This document shows, piece by piece, positions 28,321 through 37,216 of a stretch of DNA of 64,000 nucleotides. How positions within the stretch are numbered: the first letter of the stretch is position 1; each line of letters begins with the position of its first letter. A program made the translations under genes and the position numbers. This DNA is from Streptomyces caatingaensis (GTDB lineage: Bacteria; Actinomycetota; Actinomycetes; Streptomycetales; Streptomycetaceae): the NCBI RefSeq assembly GCF_001187435.1, contig NZ_LFXA01000009.1, positions 124,001-188,000 of the forward strand, read 5' to 3'. The notes beneath the pieces were generated by a model that saw only the letters and a program-made list of their open reading frames with translations, was not told where the DNA came from and ran no database searches.

Positions 28321-28346
28321 GCGGGCAGGCTACCCGGCCGTTTCCG

Positions 28347-29732
28347 TCACGCCACGCGCGGGTGCGGTGAGCCGCGCCTGGCCGCGGCCAGCAGCCCCCG
28401 GACGGCAGTGACCACCCCCAGCGCGAGGAACGCGGCGGCCACGGACATGCCCAGCACGCCGTTGAGCGGCAGCACGATCCCGATCGCCCCGCCGGCCACC
28501 CAGCACATCTGGAGCAGCGTCTCGGAACGGGCGAACGCCGACGTCCGCACCTCCTCCGGGACGTCGCGCTGGATGAGGGAGTCCAGCGACTGCTTGCCCA
28601 GCGCCTGCGCGATCCCCGCGACGGCCGCGATGACGACCACGAAGAAGGCGCCGAAGAACACCGCCGTCAGCACCGCCGTGGCCAGCGTCGCCGACAGCAC
28701 CGCCGCGATGGTCTTCTCCGGGCCGCGCGAGCGCAGCAGCGCGCCCATGGCCGTGCCCAGCGCGTTCCCCGCGCCCGCCGCGACCGCGACCATGCCCAGC
28801 GAGAACGCCGGGCCCAGCCCGGCCAGCGGATGCACCCTCAGCAGGAACGCCAGGAAGAAGGTGAGGAAGCCCGACAGCATCCGCAGCGCGCTGTTGGCCT
28901 GGAGGCCGTGCAGCACGGAACGGCCCACCGTGCGCAGCCCCGGCTTCTGCCGCTTGGCGGCCGCCCGGGCCCTGCCGTGCAGATGCGGACGGTGGTCCGG
29001 CGCGACCAGCCGGGCCCGTGCCTCGCCCTTGGCCGAGTCGACCTTGTGCGGCAGCGCCAGCGACCAGAAGGTGCCGAGGGTGAAGATCGCGCACGCTCCG
29101 TAGAGCGGCCACTGCGGGCCGAGCTGGTGCAGCCCCGCGCCGAGCGGGGCCGCCAGTCCCGTCGCGAGCAGGCCGCCCAGCGTCACCCGGGAGTTCGCCT
29201 TCACGAGGGAGATCTTCGGCGGCAGCAGCCGGGGCACGACCGCCGACCGCACCACCCCGTACGCCTTCGACGCGACCAGCACGCCGAGCGCCGCCGGATA
29301 CAGCTCCAGGCCGCCGGTCGCCACCGCCCCCGACATCGTCACGGCCAGCACCGCGCGCGTCAGCATCGCGCCCGCCATCGCCGCCCGGCGGCCGTGCGGC
29401 AGCCGGTCCAGCAGCGGCCCGATGACCGGCGCGAGGAGGGTGAACGGCGCCATCGTGACGGCCAGGTACAGCGCGACGCGGCCGCGCGCGGCCTCCGTCG
29501 GGACGGAGAAGAAGATGGTGGACGCGAGCGCGACCGTCACCATCATGTCGCCCGCCGAGTTCACCGCGTGCAGCTCGATCAGCTTGGCCAGCCCCGACTC
29601 GCCCGCCCCGTGGGCATTCGTCGCCCTCCGCACGCCCCGCGCCGCGAACGACACGGGCGCCCGCACCGCCCGCACGACCCCCTGGCCGCCCCGGCGAAGC
29701 GGACCGCCCTTTGCAGACCGGATGGCTCCCAC
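28347..29732 (-). CDS. MFS transporter
   Basis: A 461-residue major facilitator protein with about 12 membrane segments, beginning in helix 1 near ELHAVNSAGDMMVTVALAS. A long cytoplasmic loop rich in Arg and Lys (APDHRPHLHGRARAAAKRQ) separates the two halves. GTG 29732 is preferred (N-terminus MGAIRSAKGGPL), with GGGAGATGATGGCGGG upstream. Substrate unknown. It precedes the DUF2771-mqn operon on the same strand, 26 bp away. Confidence 0.83.
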   Translation of the reverse strand: MGAIRSAKGGPLRRGGQGVVRAVRAPVSFAARGVRRATNAHGAGESGLAKLIELHAVNSAGDMMVTVALASTIFFSVPTEAARGRVALYLAVTMAPFTLLAPVIGPLLDRLPHGRRAAMAGAMLTRAVLAVTMSGAVATGGLELYPAALGVLVASKAYGVVRSAVVPRLLPPKISLVKANSRVTLGGLLATGLAAPLGAGLHQLGPQWPLYGACAIFTLGTFWSLALPHKVDSAKGEARARLVAPDHRPHLHGRARAAAKRQKPGLRTVGRSVLHGLQANSALRMLSGFLTFFLAFLLRVHPLAGLGPAFSLGMVAVAAGAGNALGTAMGALLRSRGPEKTIAAVLSATLATAVLTAVFFGAFFVVVIAAVAGIAQALGKQSLDSLIQRDVPEEVRTSAFARSETLLQMCWVAGGAIGIVLPLNGVLGMSVAAAFLALGVVTAVRGLLAAARRGSPHPRVA

Positions 29733-29751
29733 CCCGCCATCATCTCCCAGA

Positions 29752-29832
29752 TCTCCGGGCGGACGGCCCGTCGTCTCCGGGCGGATGTCTCCCGGCGGAC
29801 GGCCCGCTTGTCTCCGGGCGGACGGCCCCTCG
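29752..29832. repeat. Imperfect 22-bp tandem repeat upstream of the MFS gene
   Basis: Four units beginning TCTCCGGGCGGA or TCTCCCGGCGGA start at 29752, 29774, 29788 and 29811; the second is shortened. Each full unit continues as CGGCCCG plus a few variable bases. They lie directly before the MFS start and within its presumed promoter region. Confidence 0.7.
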
Positions 29833-30282
29833 GCGCCGGGGCGGGGGCCTGCCGGGCGGGTGCGGGGTGCTCCTCGCCGGTGTGCGGCGGGGTGCATGGG
29901 CCGCCTCGCCGGGCGGCCCCGGCGGCGGCCCGGTCTCCGGCCGCGCCGGCCCGCCCCCCCCGGGCCCGCCGAGCGGCCCTGCCCGCGCCGCCCCCGCGGC
30001 GGCGGCGCGGCGGCGCCGCGGGGGCGTACCGGAGTGCCCCGGGGAGCTCGCCGAAACCCGGGTATCCCCCGGACCTGACTCCGGGGTAGCGTGCACAATG
30101 CGCCACCAGCGGTCGTTCTTGGCCGCGCGCCGCGTCTCGATCCCGCAGAATGGACATGACCAGGTGCGCCCGCGGCCGAACGGGCGGACGTCGACGCGGC
30201 CCCACGGTCCGCTCCGTCCGCCGCCGAACCGGCCGTCGGCCGGCGCACTCGTGAGACGGCGTGGAAGAGAGAATCGATTCTT
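29833..30282. other. 450 bp between divergent genes, no confident gene
   Basis: The stretch is extremely GC-rich (30000-30030 is almost only GCG/CGC runs) and then lighter towards 30100-30280. Short frames occur on both strands. A minus-strand frame around 30110-30175 encodes a zinc-ribbon-like WSCPFCG, but it has no start codon and poor codon use. The promoter for the DUF3027 gene must lie here. Confidence 0.4.
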
Positions 30283-31179
30283 GTGAGTGCTGCGATGCGA
30301 AGCCGTACCCCGGACCGCCTGTGCGCCGAGGCGGTCGAACTCGCCCGTACGGCGGCCGAGGAGGCCGCGAGCCCCGGGCAGGTGGGTGACCACGTCGAGG
30401 TCGTCGCCGACGGGGACCGCGTCGTCACGCACTACTTCACCTGCCTCGATCCCGGCTATCGCGGCTGGCGCTGGGCCGTCACCGTCGCCCGCGCCTCCCG
30501 CGCCAAGATCGTCACGCTCGACGAGACGGTCCTGCTGCCCGGCCCGGACGCGCTCCTCGCCCCCGAGTGGGTGCCCTGGAGCGAGCGGCTGCGCCCCGGC
30601 GACATGGGCCCCGGCGACCTGCTGCCCACCGAGGCGGACGACCTGCGGCTGGAGCCGGGCTGGTCCGGCGAGGACGTGCCGCCGCCCAACTCCGTCCTCT
30701 CCGAGGAGATGACCGAGCTCGCCGACGCGGAGGACGCGGACGTCTCCGCCGGACCGCCGTCCGCCCAGCCGACGGCGGCCGAGCGCGGCTCCATCGCCTC
30801 CGTGGCCGAGGAGCTCGGCATGCGCCGGGCCCGGGTCCTCTCCCGCTACGGCCTGCACACCGCGGCCGACCGCTGGGACGAGTCGCACGGCGCCAAGACC
30901 CCCATGGCCCAGGCGGCCCCCGCCTCCTGCGTCAGCTGCGGCTTCCTCATCCCCATCGGCGGCTCGCTGGGCCAGGCGTTCGGCATCTGCGGCAACGAGT
31001 TCGGCCCGGCGGACGGGCACGTCGTCTCGCTCGCGTACGGCTGCGGCGGCCACTCCGAGGCGGCCGTCATGCCGAAGCCGCCCCGCCCGGCCCCGCCGGT
31101 CATCGACGAGACCGTCGTCGACGTCCTCCCCCTGACCGGCCCGGCCGCCACCGAGGAGGAAGACCTGGGGCACGCCTGA
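30283..31179 (+). CDS. DUF3027 protein
   Basis: A 298-residue actinobacterial protein. The N-terminal part has YRGWRWAVTVARASRA and EWVPWSERLRPGDMGPGDLLPT. An acidic linker follows, and the C-terminal part carries CVSCGFLIPIGGSLGQAFGICGNE, in which the cysteines could bind zinc. Homologues sit beside the cold-shock/mqn region in Streptomyces. Function unknown. It is followed by a large GHKL ATPase gene on the same strand after a repeat-rich 184-bp gap. Confidence 0.86.
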   Translation: MSAAMRSRTPDRLCAEAVELARTAAEEAASPGQVGDHVEVVADGDRVVTHYFTCLDPGYRGWRWAVTVARASRAKIVTLDETVLLPGPDALLAPEWVPWSERLRPGDMGPGDLLPTEADDLRLEPGWSGEDVPPPNSVLSEEMTELADAEDADVSAGPPSAQPTAAERGSIASVAEELGMRRARVLSRYGLHTAADRWDESHGAKTPMAQAAPASCVSCGFLIPIGGSLGQAFGICGNEFGPADGHVVSLAYGCGGHSEAAVMPKPPRPAPPVIDETVVDVLPLTGPAATEEEDLGHA

Positions 31180-31189
31180 CAGCCCGTCC

Positions 31190-31290
31190 GGCGCTTGAGG
31201 ACACCGCGCGGAGCGCGGTTCCGGGGTCCGGGGCGGAGCCCCGGAGGGACGGTGAACGGGGGCACCCCCTCTGGGGGAGGGGCCGGGGCA
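31190..31290. repeat. Streptomyces-type intergenic repeat with hairpins
   Basis: After the DUF3027 stop comes TCCGGCGCTTGAGGAC, a motif I know from many Streptomyces gene ends. It is followed by hairpins CCGCG-CGGAG-CGCGG (about 31204-31218) and CCGGGGC-GGA-GCCCCGG (31228-31244). The segment 31258-31290 then matches the right half of the 8579-8632 inverted repeat with few changes. It probably terminates the DUF3027 transcript. Confidence 0.65.
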
Positions 31291-31363
31291 CCCTCACCCA
31301 CCCCCCACCCACCCGCACGGTACGTTCACCCCTGGACCACAACCAGAGGGAGACGAACCCGAC

Positions 31364-34300
31364 GTGACCGGCAGCGGCATGACAGGCAGCGGAAGCGGCA
31401 GCGGTAGCGGCAACGCCACCCCCACCACCGACCCCTTCAACACCGCCCGCCTCCGCCGCGGCGTCCTCACCGCCTGGACCGCCTCCCCGGCCCGCTTCCG
31501 CGAGGACGCCAACGCCGAGGAGGACCTGGCCCTCGGCGGCTACCGCGACCGCCTCGTCGTCGAACTCGCCCAGAACGCCGCGGACGCGGCGGCCCGCGCC
31601 GGCGTCCCCGGCCGCCTCCGGCTCACCCTGCACGCCCCGGAGGCACCCGGCGACCCGGCCGTCCTCGCCGCCGCCAACACCGGCGCCCCGCTCGACGCCG
31701 CCGGCGCCGAGTCGCTCGCGACGCTGCGCGCGTCGGCGAAGCGCGGCCACGAGGACGCCGCCGGCCGCTTCGGCGTCGGCTTCGCCGCCGTCCTGGCCGT
31801 CACCGACGAGCCCGCCGTCCTCAGCCGCCACGGCGGTGTCCGCTGGTCGCTCCGCGAGGCCCGCGCCCTGGCGGAGGAGGCCGCCGGCCAGGACGAGACC
31901 CTGGCGGCGGAGATCCGCCGCCGCGACGGCCACGTCCCCCTCCTCCGCCTCCCGTTCCCCGCCGAGGGCACCGCCCCCGACGGCTACGACACCGTCGTCG
32001 TCCTGCCCCTGCGCGACGGCGCGGCGCAGGACCTCGCCGAGCGGCTGCTCGCCGGGATCGACGACGCGCTGCTGCTGGCCCTGCCCGGCCTCCGCGAGAT
32101 CGTTGTCGAGACCCCGGACAGCACGGAGCCCCGCGTCCTGACGAGCCGTCAGGAGGACGAGGAGCACGTCGTCGTGGACGACAGCACCCGCCCCGGCACC
32201 CCCGTCCGCTACCGCGTCGCCCGCGCCTCCGGCCGTCTCGACGCCGCCCTCCTCGCCGACCGGCCGGTCGAGGAACGCCTGCGCCCCGCCTGGTCCGTGA
32301 CCTGGGCCGTCCCGGTCGCCCCGGACGGCACCCCGGCCCGCCCCCGCACCGCGCCCGTCCTGCACGCCCCCACCCCCACCGACGAACCCCTCGGCCTGCC
32401 CGCCCTGTTGATCGCCACGTTCCCCCTGGAGCCGACCCGCCGCCACACCGCGCCCGGCCCGCTGACCGACTTCCTCACCGGCCGCGCCGCCGAGGCGTAC
32501 GCCGCGCTGGTGCGCGACTGGCGCCCGGTCTCGGCCGGGACGCTCGACCTCGTCCCGTCCCCGCTGGCCACCAGCCCCCTCGACGCGGAGCTGCGCAGCC
32601 TCGTGCTGGAGCGGCTGCCGCGCGTCGCGTTCCTGCCGGCCGCCGCACCCGCCCCGGAGGGCGAGGAGGCGTACGCCCTGCGGCCCGCCGAGGCGGAGAT
32701 CGTGGAGGGCGCGGGCGCGGAGACCGTCGCCGTCCTCGGCGAGCTGTTCCGCGGCCTCGTCCCCGCCGGGCTCGAACGCCGCCCGGAACTGCGCGCGTTG
32801 GGCGTGGCCCGCGTCCCGCTGGGCGAGGCCGTCGACCGCCTCGCGGGCGTCGAGCGCCCCGCCGAGTGGTGGCGGCGGCTCTACGACAGCCTCGCGGGCG
32901 TGGACCCGGACCGGCTGACGGGCCTGCCCGTCCCGCTCGCCGACGGCCGCCGCACGGCCGTCGGCCCCCGCCAGGTCCTGCTGCCGCCCCGGGACGGCGC
33001 CGAGCGGCTGTCCCGCCTCGGCCTGAAGGTCGTCCACCCGGAGGCCGCGCACCCGCTCCTCGAAAAGCTGGGCGCCACGCCGTCGTCCCCCCGCGCGATC
33101 CTGACGACGCCTCAGATCCGCGCAGCGGTGGCCGACTCCCTCGACCTGGACGAGGCGTGGGACGAGGACGGCGGCGCCCTCGACCACGACGAGCTGATGG
33201 ACACCGTCCTCGGCCTCGTCCGCGACGCCGACCTCGCCCCCGGCGACGAGCCCTGGCTCGCCGCCCTCGCCCTCCCCGACGAGGACGGCGAACTCGCCCC
33301 CGCCGGTGAACTCGTCTACCCGGGCAGCCCGTTCGAGAGCGTGATCCGCCCCGGCGAACTCGCCGCCGTCGACGCGGGCCTGGCCGCCCGCTGGGGCGAG
33401 CAGCCGCTGACCGCCGTCGGCGTCCTCGCCACCTTCGCCCTCGTCCGCGCCACCGACGTCGTCCTCGACCCCGACGAACTGGAGCCGCGCGAGGGCGACT
33501 TCCCCGAGCCGGACGACGCCGGGCTGCTCGACGCCGTCGACGTCTGGTGCGAGGACGTCCTCGACCGCCTGCCCGACACGGTCGTGCCGCCCGTCGCGAC
33601 GGAGATCGTCGCCGTCCGCGACCTCGACCTCGTCGACGACGACGCCTGGCCGCAGGCCCTCGCCCTCCTCGCCGAACCGCCGCTGCGCGACGCCCTGACC
33701 ACGCCCGTCCGTGTCCTCCTGCCGGACGGGACGACGGAGTCCGTCCGCCCGTACACCGCCTGGTGGCTGCGCGGCCACCCCGTCCTGGACGGCCGCCGCC
33801 CGGCGGGCCTGCGCGCGGCCGGCGGGGATCCGCTCCTGGAGGGCCTCTACGAGTCCGCCGACGCGACGGGCTTCGCCGACGAACAGGTCCTGCGGGCCCT
33901 GGGCGTCCGCACGTCCGTCGCCGCCCTCCTCTCCGAACCGGGCGGTGCCGCCGAACTCCTCGCCCGCCTCGCCGACCCCTCCCGCCCGGTCCGCCCGGCC
34001 CAACTCCACGCCCTCTACAGTGCCTTGGCCGAGCTCGACCCCGACGAGGTCACCCTCCCCGACGACCTGCGCGCGGTCGTCGACGGCTCGGTACGGGTCG
34101 TCGACGCCGCGGACGCCCTCGTGGCCGACGCCCCCGACCTCCTCCCCCTGGCCACCGGCCGCCCCCTCCTCCCCGTCCGCCCCTCCCGCGCCGCCGCCCT
34201 CGCCGACCTCCTCCAGGTCCCCCGCCTGAGCGAGGCCGTCGACGCCCCCGTCGAGGCGTCCGACGGCTCCCTCCGCGACGTCCCCGACGGCGTCCGCGTC

Positions 34301-34534
34301 CTCCTCCCGACCGCCCCCACCACCTACGTCGAGCACGACCGCCTCACCGTCGCCGGCGTCGAACTGGACTGGCGCCTCACCCCCGACGGCGTCCTCCACG
34401 CCACCACCCTGGAAGGCGTCGCCGCCGGCCTCGCCTGGGCGGCGGGCCACTGGTCACGCCGCTTCGAGGCCGCGGCGCTGCTGGAGGACCCGTCGCGGAC
34501 GGGGGAGCTGGCGCGGGACAGGTGGTTCGACTAG
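31364..34534 (+). CDS. Sacsin N-terminal/Hsp90-like GHKL ATPase
   Basis: A 1056-residue protein with an N-terminal GHKL (Hsp90/sacsin-like) ATPase fold. The N-box is VELAQNAADAA near residue 65 and the glycine-rich lid region is GRFGVGFAAVLAV near residue 135. The remaining roughly 800 residues match no family I recognise and are rich in Asp/Arg/Leu. The N-terminus begins with Gly-Ser repeats (TGSGMTGSGSGSG) after GTG 31364, which has agaggga upstream. It may be a chaperone-like ATPase. Its last 350 bp are duplicated at 41515-41864. Confidence 0.88.
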   Translation: MTGSGMTGSGSGSGSGNATPTTDPFNTARLRRGVLTAWTASPARFREDANAEEDLALGGYRDRLVVELAQNAADAAARAGVPGRLRLTLHAPEAPGDPAVLAAANTGAPLDAAGAESLATLRASAKRGHEDAAGRFGVGFAAVLAVTDEPAVLSRHGGVRWSLREARALAEEAAGQDETLAAEIRRRDGHVPLLRLPFPAEGTAPDGYDTVVVLPLRDGAAQDLAERLLAGIDDALLLALPGLREIVVETPDSTEPRVLTSRQEDEEHVVVDDSTRPGTPVRYRVARASGRLDAALLADRPVEERLRPAWSVTWAVPVAPDGTPARPRTAPVLHAPTPTDEPLGLPALLIATFPLEPTRRHTAPGPLTDFLTGRAAEAYAALVRDWRPVSAGTLDLVPSPLATSPLDAELRSLVLERLPRVAFLPAAAPAPEGEEAYALRPAEAEIVEGAGAETVAVLGELFRGLVPAGLERRPELRALGVARVPLGEAVDRLAGVERPAEWWRRLYDSLAGVDPDRLTGLPVPLADGRRTAVGPRQVLLPPRDGAERLSRLGLKVVHPEAAHPLLEKLGATPSSPRAILTTPQIRAAVADSLDLDEAWDEDGGALDHDELMDTVLGLVRDADLAPGDEPWLAALALPDEDGELAPAGELVYPGSPFESVIRPGELAAVDAGLAARWGEQPLTAVGVLATFALVRATDVVLDPDELEPREGDFPEPDDAGLLDAVDVWCEDVLDRLPDTVVPPVATEIVAVRDLDLVDDDAWPQALALLAEPPLRDALTTPVRVLLPDGTTESVRPYTAWWLRGHPVLDGRRPAGLRAAGGDPLLEGLYESADATGFADEQVLRALGVRTSVAALLSEPGGAAELLARLADPSRPVRPAQLHALYSALAELDPDEVTLPDDLRAVVDGSVRVVDAADALVADAPDLLPLATGRPLLPVRPSRAAALADLLQVPRLSEAVDAPVEASDGSLRDVPDGVRVLLPTAPTTYVEHDRLTVAGVELDWRLTPDGVLHATTLEGVAAGLAWAAGHWSRRFEAAALLEDPSRTGELARDRWFD
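34183..34532 (+). repeat. 350-bp direct repeat, left copy (3' end of sacsin-like gene)
   Basis: This segment encodes the last 116 residues of the sacsin-like ATPase. It recurs at 41515-41864 with a single mismatch (c at 34197, a at 41529). After 34532 the sequences diverge: the gene here ends TAG, the other copy TGA. Such near-identity over 350 bp indicates a recent duplication. Confidence 0.92.
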
Positions 34535-34543
34535 CGGACGGGC

Positions 34544-35678
34544 CTAGCCCGCGTACTTCTTCAACTGCTCCGTGTCCAGGGTGATGCCGACCGGTTCCGG
34601 GAGCTCGACCGTCGTGCCGTAGGGCTTGGTGACGAGGTGCTGGTACCGGCCGTCCTCCGGTTCGTAGTGGACGGTGACCGACTCGTCGTCACGATCGACG
34701 AGCAGGTGGACGGGGATGCCGGCGGCCGCGTAACCGGCGGGCTTCTCCACCCGGTCGCGGCGGTCGGTGCCGGCGTCGTGCGAGGTGACCTCGACCACCA
34801 TCAGGACCCCTTCCGGTGCACCCCGTTCCCCCCACTCGTCGGCGAAGTGATCGACGGGCGCGAGGATGCCGTCGGGGATGGCGCGGCAGGGGTCGGGGCG
34901 GGGCGGGGTTTCGCCGCGGCAGGTGCGGCAGATGCCGCCGGGGAGGGCTTCGGAGGGGCCGGGGGTGCGGCAGACGACGCATTCGAGGAGCATGTGCGGC
35001 CGCCGCTCGGGGGCGGCTGCCTCCACCTCCGGCGGCAGCTTGTCGCGGAGGCGGCGGCGGGCGAACCCGGCGGCGTGCAGCACCTCCGGCGGCAGCTGGC
35101 CCGTCATGGCCCGGACGAATTCGTCGTCCGTGACGCCACGCTCGAACCACGGCTCGGCCAGCGGCGCGAGGGCCGCGCAGTCGGCGGCCGACAGCGTCAT
35201 CCGGGGATCGGTACGGCCGAGGGAGGCGAGGAGGCGGTACGCGCGGGGGCACGACGGCTGCGGCGCTTCCGGCGCCGGGGCCGGAGGGGCTTCCTGCGGG
35301 ACGTCGACGGTTCGTACGGCCTCCCACCAGGCGTCGTCGCGCGGCGTCCGCGAGAAGAACGTCCGTCACCCAACGCGGGCTTCCCTCTTCACTCTTCAGG
35401 TGCTCGGTGAACCGCCGCAGGTGACCGGCTTCCGACAGCCGCCGCAGCGCGGTCAGGCAGGCGGCCTGCCCGTACGCGGGCAACTGCGCCGGCAGAGACT
35501 TGCCGTCGATCGCCGCGCCTTCCGGCAGCCGGTCGATGAAGGCTGCGACCGACGCCTCGCGGGGCGGGAGATGGGTGAAGCCGTCCTTGCGGCGCCGCTC
35601 TTGGGCGGGTGCGGAGCGCTTGCCGAAGCCGGAGCGGGCCATGAGGGGCGTGGGGGCGCTAGGGTAGGCGTCAGCCAT
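34544..35678 (-). pseudogene. Frameshifted chimera: HTH/zinc-ribbon protein fused to Uma2-type C-terminus
   Basis: From ATG 35678 the frame reads MADAYPSAPTPLMARSGFGK onward through a helical DNA-binding-like region to SPRWVT. The coherent continuation (RTFFSRTPRDDAWWEAV) is in another frame, consistent with loss of two bases near 35363-35366, where CGCG may have become CG. The second frame carries CVVC and CRTC (13 residues apart, zinc-ribbon-like) and then about 115 residues of a Uma2/DUF820 nuclease C-terminus (VVEVTSHDAGTDRRDRVEKP, AAAGIPVHLLVDRDDESVTV). The Uma2 N-terminus is missing. ATG 35200 could still start a 218-residue product. Confidence 0.75.
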
Positions 35679-35692
35679 CGGGATCGATCTCC

Positions 35693-35932
35693 TCAGTTCA
35701 CGATCTCGTAGGTGAGACCCCGGTCCTGACCCGCCCCGTCCGGAGCGTCATGAGGCCGCTCGTGGAACCGCGCCTCGACTGGCTCTTCCGCCCGGACGGG
35801 ACGCGCCGCCGCCGCGCCGAAGTGATCGGTCTTCTTCACGCGTGGGGCGAGGTGGACGTCGTCGGTTGTCTCGGCGGCGGCCATCCCAACGAGGTGCTCG
35901 AACTCCGGCGCAAGGGGGGCGGCTCGGCCGAG
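35693..35932. other. Short gap with ambiguous small frames
   Basis: Two small frames overlap here with similarly GC-rich third positions: a minus-strand one at 35693-35884 (ends DGAGQDRGLTYEIVN) and a plus-strand one from 35748 (begins MRPLVEPRLDWLFRPDG). Neither has a convincing RBS or a family I recognise, so neither is called as a gene. Confidence 0.3.
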
Positions 35933-36286
35933 CTACCACTCGTCCAGACAGTCGGCAAGGTAGCGACATGTGCGTCCGAGCCCCTGCATATAGGCAACGG
36001 CTGAGCACAGCCCGGAACCCGGGTCCCCTTCCAGCTCTGTACGTGCTCGATCGAGCACGCAGTTCCACCGGTGCCACGCCTCGGTACGGCGCCCGAGCAG
36101 ATCGCGCCGGGTCGTCCCTTCCTGTCGCATCAATTCGAGGTGGCCCCGCAATGCGTCGGTGATCTCCCGCACTTCCTGGGCCGGAGGGAGCGAAGGCCGC
36201 TCATGAAGCGCTCGGCGTACCGTGGCCCGGATCGTCACGAGATCCAGCGGGAGGGTGTCCCCGGTCATCAGGGGATCGATGTGCAT
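35933..36286 (-). CDS. DUF6415-like protein
   Basis: A 117-residue helical protein resembling the Streptomyces DUF6415 family often seen near XRE regulators and natural-product genes. Features are LPPAQEVREITDALRGHLELM and HRWNCVLDRARTEL. ATG 36286 is chosen over TTG 36289 because AAGGAGG lies 7 bases upstream. It follows the XRE regulator by 51 bp on the same strand and is probably the last gene of that operon. Function unknown. Confidence 0.7.
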   Translation of the reverse strand: MHIDPLMTGDTLPLDLVTIRATVRRALHERPSLPPAQEVREITDALRGHLELMRQEGTTRRDLLGRRTEAWHRWNCVLDRARTELEGDPGSGLCSAVAYMQGLGRTCRYLADCLDEW

Positions 36287-36337
36287 CAAGGTGCCTCCTT
36301 GGCGGCTGACATGACCAGCACGGTAGGCAAGGTGAGT

Positions 36338-37216
36338 TCACCGGATGGGCCGCGTTTCCCGATGTTTCTCGTGCTGCGGCGGGCCGAACGCATATTGGGC
36401 TCTCGCGATGACGCGGTGCGCTTCGGCTCCGTAAACGGCAGCTGCGGCGAGCGTCTCCCACACTTTGGCGTACAACGCGATGTCGTCCGCACTGTCCAGC
36501 CAGATCTCGGCGTTCCACGTCTCGGTCACCACGAGCCGTTCGTCGTGAATCCAGAAACCCACATCGGGAGCCAGCCGAACGTCGGCTTCGAACGGGATGA
36601 TCCCGAGCGAGACGGTCTCGCTGCGCAGGAAGCGCGTCAGGTAACAGAGTTGGTCCCGCATCTGTTCCGGGGAACAGAGGCGGGCGCGCAGCGCCCCCTC
36701 CCATACGACGAAACGGAAAGAGCGTCCACGGTCGTTGAGGACGTCCTGACGGGCCAGGCGCGCCCGGACACCCTCCTCGACGTCCTCCGCGACGCCGCGC
36801 AGTTCGGCGTACCGGCTCAGGACGGATCGTGCGTACTCCGGAGTCTGGAAGAGCCCGGGGATGATGCCGGCTTCGAAGCCGCGAATGCTGCGCGTGCGCC
36901 GCTCCTCCAGGGCGGCGCCCTCCTGGACCGGTCTGTGCCCGCCGGCGAGCTGCCGCCGCCACGAGCGGTACTGGGTTTCAAGCCCCCGCAGACGGCCGAG
37001 GAGTTCCTCGGTGACGCTCTCGCGGCCGACGGCCGTTGCCCATGCCCTGAGATCCGCGCCGGTCGCGGTCTGCCGTCCGTTCTCCAGTTTGGAGACCTTC
37101 GAGTGCGGCCATCCACAGGCGTGGGCCAGCGCCCGGCCGGTGAGGCCGGCCTCGGTGCGCAGCTCGCGGAGCCGCGCACCGAGGACCGCCCGGCCCTGCT
37201 GGAAGTCCGTCGTCAC
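36338..37216 (-). CDS. XRE-family regulator with DUF5753 (Scr1-like)
   Basis: A 292-residue protein with an N-terminal XRE helix-turn-helix (GARLRELRTEAGLTGRALA, then PHSKVSKLENGRQTA) and a C-terminal DUF5753 ligand-like domain (FEAGIIPGLFQTPEYARSVL, YLTRFL, IIPFEADVR). Such proteins are annotated as Scr1-type antitoxin-like regulators and usually pair with a DUF397 protein; none is present here. The GTG start overlaps the DUF6879 stop (GTGA), so these two are co-translated. Confidence 0.9.
   Translation of the reverse strand: MTTDFQQGRAVLGARLRELRTEAGLTGRALAHACGWPHSKVSKLENGRQTATGADLRAWATAVGRESVTEELLGRLRGLETQYRSWRRQLAGGHRPVQEGAALEERRTRSIRGFEAGIIPGLFQTPEYARSVLSRYAELRGVAEDVEEGVRARLARQDVLNDRGRSFRFVVWEGALRARLCSPEQMRDQLCYLTRFLRSETVSLGIIPFEADVRLAPDVGFWIHDERLVVTETWNAEIWLDSADDIALYAKVWETLAAAAVYGAEAHRVIARAQYAFGPPQHEKHRETRPIR

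Noticed and set aside
30097..30270. Small minus-strand zinc-ribbon-like frame (WSCPFCG)
   Set aside because: No start codon, poor third-position GC in the key codons, and no downstream features of a gene.
31100..34450. 1116-residue open frame antisense to the sacsin-like gene
   Set aside because: Same cause: repeated Gly/Glu/Asp/Val composition without any motif, opposite a gene with clear GHKL motifs.
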